A stretch of DNA of 10,085 nt, taken from assembly GCA_046484045.1 (NCBI GenBank), contig JAWOBZ010000063.1, positions 1 to 10,085 on the forward strand, in the 5' to 3' direction. The notes under the pieces were generated by a model. It was not told where the DNA came from, searched no databases, and saw nothing but the letters and a program-made list of their open reading frames with translations. A program made the translations under genes and the position numbers. Of the stretch, positions 5,334 through 10,085 are shown piece by piece (within the stretch, counting starts at the first letter, position 1; the number at the start of each line of letters is the position of its first letter). This DNA is from CAZHUM01 sp046484045. Lineage in GTDB: Archaea > Thermoplasmatota > Thermoplasmata > Halarchaeoplasmatales > Halarchaeoplasmataceae.

Positions 5334-5350
5334 TTATGTATATAAGAGTT
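5334..5350 (-). promoter_or_regulatory. Duplicated tRNA-Ser promoter
   Basis: These 17 bases are identical to 5197-5213 and include the TATATAAG core. A second matching block (CTTTGCAT at 5183-5190 and 5320-5327) lies between promoter and tRNA in both copies. The TATA centre is about 36 bases before the pseudo-tRNA 5' end, nearly as in the intact gene. Confidence 0.65.
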
Positions 5351-5364
5351 GAGATTATCCAATC

Positions 5365-5374
5365 TTTTTTATAC
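5365..5374 (+). promoter_or_regulatory. TATA box of the secreted PLD-like gene
   Basis: TTTTTTATAC is centred about 25 bases before the ATG at 5395, predicting a leaderless or very short-leader mRNA. GAAGG at 5386-5390 could be a ribosome binding site if transcription starts slightly further upstream. Confidence 0.5.
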
Positions 5375-5394
5375 GGCTTCTATTTGAAGGTCAT

Positions 5395-7401
5395 ATGACC
5401 TTGAGCCGATTAGCCGTATTCCTTCTACTACTAGTACCGCTTTTTATTCCGATGTCGGTTTCTGGAGTTGACGGCGATACAGACCTCAAGATAGTAGAAG
5501 TCTATTACTCCGGCTCGGAGGGTTTTGATTACGTTGTCATAGAAAATTGGGGTGCGGAAACGGACATATCAGATTTCTACCTCGACGACGGCGAAGGGAT
5601 GATAACTCTGCCGAATAGAACGTTGGAAAAAGACGAGCGTATCGTCTTAGCAGAGAACGAAGCGGCATACCGATCTATCTGGCAGATCTCTCCCGACTAT
5701 ACTTGGGATGAACAGGAAACCAATTTCAATCTAGCCAAGAAAGGAGATGATCTGCGCCTTTGTCATAACGATAATACCATCGATTCCTTTCTCTACGGGG
5801 ACGGTGAGCTGCGTGGGTGGGACGGGGAAGGTACGGACGTGCTGAATTCCGGATACTATGCAAAAAGATGTGATCAAGACACCGATACAAGAGAGGATTG
5901 GAATTGGACTAGAAGGTGGAGGGTGGGACAATCTGATTTCGCTACAAAAACCTTCGAATCTAGAAACACCACCGTTTACACATCTCCGGACTCGGCCTAC
6001 ACCGCCATAGATGATTATCTTAACAATGTTGAATCGAACCTAGCCATCTGTGTTTACGAGATCACCAGTCTCAATCTAACTGATGAGCTCGTTCATCTCT
6101 CGAAAAGAGGGGTGAAAATAAAAATCTTGGTGGAAGGGGTACCGGTCACAGGTATTTCTGACAAGGGCTTGTACTGCTTGAATAAATTGAAAACGAACAA
6201 CGTGACCGTTCGGTTGATAGGTAAGGAAAAATATTCGCCGTACAATTACGTCCACTCCAAGTACATGGTGGCGGACAACAAAACGGTACTCATCTCATCC
6301 GAGAATTTCGGAAACACCGGTTATCCACATGACCCGACTTCAGGTAATAGAGGATGGGGGGCGTTCTTCAAGGGTGAAAGTGCCGCGGATTATTACACTG
6401 AGATATTCTCATGGGATTGGTACTACGGGGAACCTTATCTTACGAAGAATGTTGAGTACGTAGCCGACCTGCATGCATATCCCTCGTACAAGCCTTCCTT
6501 TTCAGCGCTGGATGTTAACGGCCGGGTCAAAGTCACGCCGGTTTTAGCTCCTGACAACTCTCTTTCGGATAAAACCATCTTGGGTATGGTCCAAAGAGCT
6601 GAGGAGCGGATTTACGTTGAACAATTCTACGCTTACAGATGGAACAACCGTACCAACCCGTATCTAGAAGCACTGGTAAACGCTGCTAGGAGGGGTGTGG
6701 AGGTTAAAATATTACTCGATTCCACGTGGTACAATGTCGAGGAGAACGATACCGACAACGACGATACGTTACGGAGACTGAATTCCATAGCCCAGGACGA
6801 AGAACTCGACCTCGAAGTCAGATTGGTCCATGACTGCCATGGGTTGACCAAGGTACACAACAAAGGCATGGTTGTGGACGATAAAAAGGTCTTGATATCC
6901 AGTATCAACTGGAACGAGAATTCCGTACTGAACAACAGGGAGATAGGGGTGATATTAGAAAATGAAAAGGTCGGGAGATACTATGCTCGTGTATTCGAGT
7001 CCGATTGGAAGAACGATATCACGCCGCCCATCGCGGATGCTGGACGAGATAGAAAGGTGGAGAAAGGAAGCGCAGTTCACTTCACGGGAATTTACTCGTG
7101 GGACAACGGGAACATATCCGAGTATATGTGGGATCTGAACAATGACGGGATCTACGAAGAGAGCGGAGAGAACGTTTCCAAAGTATTCAGAGAAACGGGA
7201 GAACATACTATCAGATTGAAGGTAGTGGACGAAGAAGGGAACATGGACGTAGATGAAACCGTTATCTATGTCGAAGAAAAAGATTTTTCAATAGGTCTGG
7301 ATGTCGAGGAACAAAGTTCGACTTCTACCTTCGCCGTCATAGGTGTGATAATTGTTCTATTTGTCTTGTCGGGTCTCTACTGGTTCAAGTACAGAAACTA
7401 G
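5395..7401 (+). CDS. Secreted lamin-tail / double-HKD phospholipase D-like / PKD membrane-anchored protein
   Basis: A 668-residue surface protein. Residues 1-24 are a signal peptide. Residues 28-165 resemble a lamin-tail domain (L-K-I-V-E-V-Y-Y-S-G ... Y-V-V-I-E-N-W-G, then D-I-S-D-F-Y-L-D-D). Two phospholipase D-like domains follow, each with an intact H-x-K-x4-D motif: V-H-S-K-Y-M-V-A-D (H287, K289, D294) and V-H-N-K-G-M-V-V-D (H488, K490, D495). Residues 544-627 are a PKD domain (P-I-A-D-A-G at the start, W-D-L-N-N-D-G in the middle). Residues 645-663 are a membrane helix with a short basic tail. The HKD family cleaves phosphodiester bonds; both sites look active. The substrate (phospholipid, polyanion or extracellular DNA) cannot be told from the sequence. 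The stop codon overlaps that of the convergent hypE by 2 bases. Confidence 0.9.
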   Translation: MTLSRLAVFLLLLVPLFIPMSVSGVDGDTDLKIVEVYYSGSEGFDYVVIENWGAETDISDFYLDDGEGMITLPNRTLEKDERIVLAENEAAYRSIWQISPDYTWDEQETNFNLAKKGDDLRLCHNDNTIDSFLYGDGELRGWDGEGTDVLNSGYYAKRCDQDTDTREDWNWTRRWRVGQSDFATKTFESRNTTVYTSPDSAYTAIDDYLNNVESNLAICVYEITSLNLTDELVHLSKRGVKIKILVEGVPVTGISDKGLYCLNKLKTNNVTVRLIGKEKYSPYNYVHSKYMVADNKTVLISSENFGNTGYPHDPTSGNRGWGAFFKGESAADYYTEIFSWDWYYGEPYLTKNVEYVADLHAYPSYKPSFSALDVNGRVKVTPVLAPDNSLSDKTILGMVQRAEERIYVEQFYAYRWNNRTNPYLEALVNAARRGVEVKILLDSTWYNVEENDTDNDDTLRRLNSIAQDEELDLEVRLVHDCHGLTKVHNKGMVVDDKKVLISSINWNENSVLNNREIGVILENEKVGRYYARVFESDWKNDITPPIADAGRDRKVEKGSAVHFTGIYSWDNGNISEYMWDLNNDGIYEESGENVSKVFRETGEHTIRLKVVDEEGNMDVDETVIYVEEKDFSIGLDVEEQSSTSTFAVIGVIIVLFVLSGLYWFKYRN

Positions 7402-8450
7402 CAGATCCTGGGTACAGGGTCCCCTACGGGCGGTTCGAGTATCCTCGTACCGCCGACTTCGGTTTTTAAAACGACGCCGTTGATCTCCTCTTTCACTTCA
7501 CCGATGATCGCTGCGTTCTTACCGTTCTCCGTCTTTTTCAGGGCTTTCAAAACATCTGAGGCCTTCGTTGAGTTGACCCCCAATATGAACTTTCCTTCGT
7601 TGCCTATGTTCAAAGGGTCGATCCCCAACATGTCTGAAGCGGAAACCACCCAGTTTCTCAATGGTATGCTGTCCTCCCATACCTCTATACCGATCTTGGA
7701 TTTTTGCGACCATTCGTTCAGAGTGTTGGAAAGCCCCCCTCGCGTCGGATCCTTGGCAACACCCACACCTCCGGTGCTCAATGCTGCTTCCATCACATCT
7801 ACCAGTGGAGCCACGTCGCTCTTGATCTCTCCTTCGAATCCGTATCCTTCCCTTGTTGATAGAATCGTAATACCGTGGTCTCCGATGGTACCGCTCACGA
7901 TGATCTTATCGCCTGGATTCAGGTTGTCGTCGGTGAGCCATCTGCTCTTCCTTCCTCCCGCGGTTTCGAGATTTTTATCCAGTCGAGGATGTTTTTTCCC
8001 GATGCCGGCGGTAGTCATAATCGGTTCGTCGAGATCGTCCTTTTCCACCACCTTGGTATCTCCAGCGATCACCGGCACATTTGCCTTTTCAGCGGTCCTT
8101 GCCGTCGATTTGAGTATCCTTCTGATCTTATCCACAGGATACCCTTCCGGTATGACCAGCGCATTCGATAAAGCCACCGGCTGCCCCCCGATCGCTAATA
8201 TATCGTTGACCGTGCCGGATACGGCTAGACTACCTAGATCTCCTCCCCTGAAAAAAACCGGCTTCACCGTGTGACCGTCGATAGTAAAAACTACATTATT
8301 TATAACTGCAGAATCGTCTAGATATTCTATACCGATTTCACTCACATCGTCTTTGAAGAGAGGTATGATCTCTTGGGCTATGAAATCTTCCATAACCTCT
8401 CCGCCAGCACCGTGTTCCATGGTGATCCTTTCTATATCCTTCTCTTCCAT
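7398..8450 (-). CDS. hypE: Hydrogenase maturation protein HypE
   Basis: With HypF it makes the cyanide ligands of the [NiFe]-hydrogenase iron centre: HypF carbamoylates the C-terminal Cys of HypE, and HypE dehydrates it to thiocyanate using ATP. The protein is 350 residues from 8450. It shows H-G-A-G-G near the N-terminus, D-D-S-A-V-I, then G-D-L-G-S-L-A-V-S-G-T-V-N-D, A-G-D-T-K-V-V, S-G-T-I-G-D-H-G-I, D-P-T-R-G-G-L-S-N, and the diagnostic terminal P-R-I-C. About 20 extra residues sit between T-A-G-I-G and N-P-G-D compared with typical HypE. The start at 8450 is preferred because the TATA element at 8470-8483 lies about 26 bases upstream; ATG at 8468 would add six residues but is too close to that TATA. 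No other hyp or hydrogenase gene is in the window. Ending in P-R-I-C, it is not SelD or PurM. Confidence 0.93.
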   Translation of the reverse strand: MEEKDIERITMEHGAGGEVMEDFIAQEIIPLFKDDVSEIGIEYLDDSAVINNVVFTIDGHTVKPVFFRGGDLGSLAVSGTVNDILAIGGQPVALSNALVIPEGYPVDKIRRILKSTARTAEKANVPVIAGDTKVVEKDDLDEPIMTTAGIGKKHPRLDKNLETAGGRKSRWLTDDNLNPGDKIIVSGTIGDHGITILSTREGYGFEGEIKSDVAPLVDVMEAALSTGGVGVAKDPTRGGLSNTLNEWSQKSKIGIEVWEDSIPLRNWVVSASDMLGIDPLNIGNEGKFILGVNSTKASDVLKALKKTENGKNAAIIGEVKEEINGVVLKTEVGGTRILEPPVGDPVPRIC

Positions 8451-8469
8451 ATTTTGTTCATTGGTCATC

Positions 8470-8483
8470 TATTATATTATTCT
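8470..8483. promoter_or_regulatory. Near-symmetric TATA element between hypE and the small membrane gene
   Basis: TATTATATTATT reads as a TATA element on both strands. It is centred about 26 bases from the hypE ATG at 8450 on one side and about 24 bases from an ATG at 8501 on the other, so both divergent mRNAs could be leaderless from one element. Confidence 0.5.
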
Positions 8484-8500
8484 GTCGAATGGAAACGTTT

Positions 8501-8707
8501 ATGGCATGGGAATTCATAGATATGCAGGTGAAACCCGTAGACAAGAAGGCGGCGTCTATCGCTCTGATGTTCGGTATAATTTCAATAATATTATTGATCC
8601 TTCTTAAGGCCCAGGGTGTATTTCTGATCATACTGATCTGGATGCTGGTACCGGTGTTGATAAAGCAATTTAGAGATAGATTTTTTAAAAACGAGGGAAA
8701 ACCTTAA
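8501..8707 (+). CDS. Small two-helix membrane protein
   Basis: A 68-residue protein of unknown family (72 if the ATG at 8489 is used). A polar N-terminus (F-I-D-M-Q-V-K-P-V-D-K-K-A) precedes two hydrophobic helices, A-S-I-A-L-M-F-G-I-I-S-I-I-L-L-I-L-L and V-F-L-I-I-L-I-W-M-L-V-P-V-L-I, separated by the short turn K-A-Q-G. A basic end follows (K-Q-F-R-D-R-F-F-K). The charge pattern suggests both ends face the cytoplasm. The ATG at 8501 is preferred because the TATA centre is about 24 bases upstream, and 8489 would fall before the expected transcription start; ATG at 8522 is a third option. It is divergent from hypE. Length, composition and two clean membrane segments support a real gene, but no function can be given. 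Confidence 0.65.
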   Translation: MAWEFIDMQVKPVDKKAASIALMFGIISIILLILLKAQGVFLIILIWMLVPVLIKQFRDRFFKNEGKP

Positions 8708-8782
8708 ATAGCAAAAAACACCAGACTTATCTCAGAAGTTTGTTGCGAAGAACACGTTAATAATGTAAAAGAAATAAAAAAA

Positions 8783-8789
8783 TATATAA
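8783..8789 (+). promoter_or_regulatory. TATA box upstream of the coiled-coil gene
   Basis: TATATAA in an A-rich context, the strongest TATA match in the 8708-8851 gap. It predicts transcription start near 8809-8811, about 40 bases before the ATG at 8852, and exactly at the ATG of a short upstream reading frame. Confidence 0.6.
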
Positions 8790-8808
8790 CATGTGCATCT
8801 TTAATCAT

Positions 8809-8868
8809 ATGTACATGACCCCCTCCTCGCAGGTCTGTGAAAGTGTAGATTATGGCTGGAAGTTCTGA
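8809..8868 (+). other. Possible leaderless upstream ORF overlapping the next gene's start
   Basis: ATG at 8809 opens a 19-codon frame (M-Y-M-T-P-S-S-Q-V-C-E-S-V-D-Y-G-W-K-F) that stops with TGA at 8866-8868, past the ATG of the large gene at 8852 in another frame. Its ATG lies where the TATA box at 8783-8789 predicts transcription start. The geometry would fit a translation-coupled or attenuating leader peptide; chance is also possible for so short a frame. Confidence 0.25.
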
Positions 8869-10085
8869 TGTAGGTTACACTGATTCGGAAAGTAAAGAAG
8901 CATCATTATCGGGCACTTTGTCCGACAAAGAAGTAGAGGGGATAATACATAAATTCCAGAAAGTATCTATAATAGATAAAGACCTCGCTAAACTGATAAT
9001 CGATTCAGGTATCACAAGCTTGAAAGCGCTGGCAGAAACCGATATAGATAAACTGTCCAAGATAGACGCCCTGGACGAAGAAAAGGCTAATACGATAGTT
9101 TCGGAAGTGAAAGATATATTGGATGAAGAAGACGAAGAAGAAGGGGAAGACGAACCCCAAGAAAGTAAAAAGAAGAGCCAGAGTACCGATGACGGAGAGG
9201 ATGCTTTAGCTCAGTGGCTCACTGGTGAGACCGATGGAGACCTGGGGGGATTATTGGGTGAAGAGATCGAAAAAGCAAAAGAGAAGGGAGAAACCACCAA
9301 ATCGAATCCTTCACAAGGAGCATCACAGGGAGGTCAGGAAGGCGTAGAAAAAGATTATGGAGCACTCAAATCCTGGCTCACCGGCGAAGAGGACTCTTTC
9401 TCCGAGTGGTTGGGAGAAGAAAGCTTCGAGGAAGAGCGGGAAGAGTTAGAAGAGGAGATGGCTGAAAAGCAAGAGGAGCTCAAGGAGACCCAGAAAGAAT
9501 TGGACTCCAAGATGCATGAAGCCGAGATACTAAGACAGGAATTCGAGCAGCGTTTAGAGGAACTGGAATCCGGTGAATTCGATCCCCAGGAGATCGTAGA
9601 GGAAAACGCCGATTTAAGAGAAAGGGTAGTCGAGTTAGAATCTGAAATCGAGGGGCTCCAGCAGGACAAAGTAGAGCTGAAAAAGGAGATAGAAGAGATC
9701 AAACAGGGCTCTGTCGCCATGCTGAAGTACCTGAAAGCACAGAAAATGAAGATGGTTCAACAGGGAGGCGGCGAGATCAAAGCCGGTGAGGTCGCAGTTA
9801 ACAATCAAGAGCTACAAGAACTGAAAAAGGAAAATGAAGATCTGAAGAAAAGGATAGACTCCTACGAGAACGAGGAGATAGAGGGCGATGCCGACGAAAG
9901 ACTCCTCAAACAGCTCGAAGCAAGAAAGGAGGAAGTAGAGGATAAGACCAAGCGCATCCAAGAACTCAGAGAAGAGCTGAACTTCAAAGAAGAGCAGTTG
10001 AACGAGCTCAGAGAGAAGATGCAGTACAAAGAGGACGAGTTGAACGAGAGAGAAGCCGATCTTATGCACAGAGAAGAGATAATGA
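8852..10085 (+). CDS. Large acidic coiled-coil protein with helix-hairpin-helix-like segment (partial)
   Basis: The frame is open from ATG 8852 to the right edge: 411 codons with no stop. Residues 24-90 are helical and include a helix-hairpin-helix-like stretch (I-D-S-G-I-T-S-L-K-A-L-A, then I-D-A-L-D-E-E-K-A). Residues 91-116 are an acidic/polar linker. Two copies of a Trp motif follow: A-L-A-Q-W-L-T-G-E (118-126) and A-L-K-S-W-L-T-G-E (171-179), each followed within 13 residues by L-G-E-E. From about 192 onward the protein is heptad-rich coiled coil, broken near 286-320 by a Gly-rich, less charged piece. There is no signal peptide or membrane segment, so it is cytoplasmic. The ribosome binding site is weak (AGGT at 8831). 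The C-terminal function-bearing part may lie outside the window. No known family was recognised; SMC-like or scaffold roles would be guesses. Confidence 0.85.
   Translation, partial: MAGSSDVGYTDSESKEASLSGTLSDKEVEGIIHKFQKVSIIDKDLAKLIIDSGITSLKALAETDIDKLSKIDALDEEKANTIVSEVKDILDEEDEEEGEDEPQESKKKSQSTDDGEDALAQWLTGETDGDLGGLLGEEIEKAKEKGETTKSNPSQGASQGGQEGVEKDYGALKSWLTGEEDSFSEWLGEESFEEEREELEEEMAEKQEELKETQKELDSKMHEAEILRQEFEQRLEELESGEFDPQEIVEENADLRERVVELESEIEGLQQDKVELKKEIEEIKQGSVAMLKYLKAQKMKMVQQGGGEIKAGEVAVNNQELQELKKENEDLKKRIDSYENEEIEGDADERLLKQLEARKEEVEDKTKRIQELREELNFKEEQLNELREKMQYKEDELNEREADLMHREEIM

Noticed and set aside
5215..5350. Intron-containing, split or permuted tRNA
   Set aside because: The insert is in the D-loop, not a usual intron site; the 3' half is missing, no such half with a promoter is seen nearby, and a complete tRNA-Ser is present next to it.
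7480..8274. 264-residue plus-strand frame inside hypE
   Set aside because: It is a shadow frame: the opposite strand has clear HypE motifs throughout, and this product is low-complexity Ser/Pro-rich.
7398..8450. Selenophosphate synthetase (SelD) or PurM instead of HypE
   Set aside because: The C-terminal P-R-I-C and H-G-A-G-G motifs are HypE hallmarks, and there is no N-terminal Cys/Sec loop of SelD.
9355..10069. Minus-strand frames opposite the coiled-coil gene
   Set aside because: They are Ser- or Leu-rich shadows of a long, open, Glu/Lys-rich plus-strand frame.

Overview
The window looks like a chromosomal segment of a euryarchaeote, most plausibly a Thermoplasmatota-type lineage (inference, moderate confidence). 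Directly visible support: two type II tRNA genes with no encoded CCA; archaeal TATA boxes about 25 bases ahead of several start codons, suggesting leaderless mRNAs; an archaeal-type PyrK; a HypE ending in Pro-Arg-Ile-Cys; AGA/AGG/ATA-rich codon use; and several acidic coiled-coil proteins plus secreted, membrane-anchored proteins of archaeal style.

Layout. Bases 1-1346 (minus strand) hold a two-gene operon: a ribbon-helix-helix/coiled-coil protein followed after 2 bases by a tyrosine recombinase that runs off the left edge. It starts just past the 3' end of tRNA-Leu(UAG) (1396-1480), the usual layout of an element integrated at a tRNA. Bases 1481-1821 contain no gene but a string of short perfect hairpins. 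pyrK (minus) follows and shares a divergent promoter region with a plus-strand pair: a helical-repeat protein with a SAP-like N-terminus and a secreted, membrane-anchored cyclophilin.

Bases 4588-5350 are the most unusual part. A roughly 500-base hairpin array contains two copies of a 69-base repeat whose differences include an A-T to G-C compensatory change. It adjoins an intact tRNA-Ser(CGA). A stray copy of that tRNA's 3' end lies inside the array. A promoter-bearing copy of its 5' half, broken in the D-loop by more short hairpins, lies on the other side.

Then come a secreted lamin-tail/double-HKD phospholipase D-like/PKD protein (plus), hypE (minus, stop codons overlapping), a small two-helix membrane protein (plus, divergent from hypE over one TATA element) and the first 411 codons of a large acidic coiled-coil protein with a helix-hairpin-helix-like segment and a duplicated W-L-T-G-E motif.

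The genes do not form one pathway: there is pyrimidine synthesis (PyrK), [NiFe]-hydrogenase cofactor maturation (HypE), surface proteins and two coiled-coil proteins of unknown role. The candidates for something undescribed are the hairpin arrays and tRNA-Ser fragments, and the integrase operon at tRNA-Leu.
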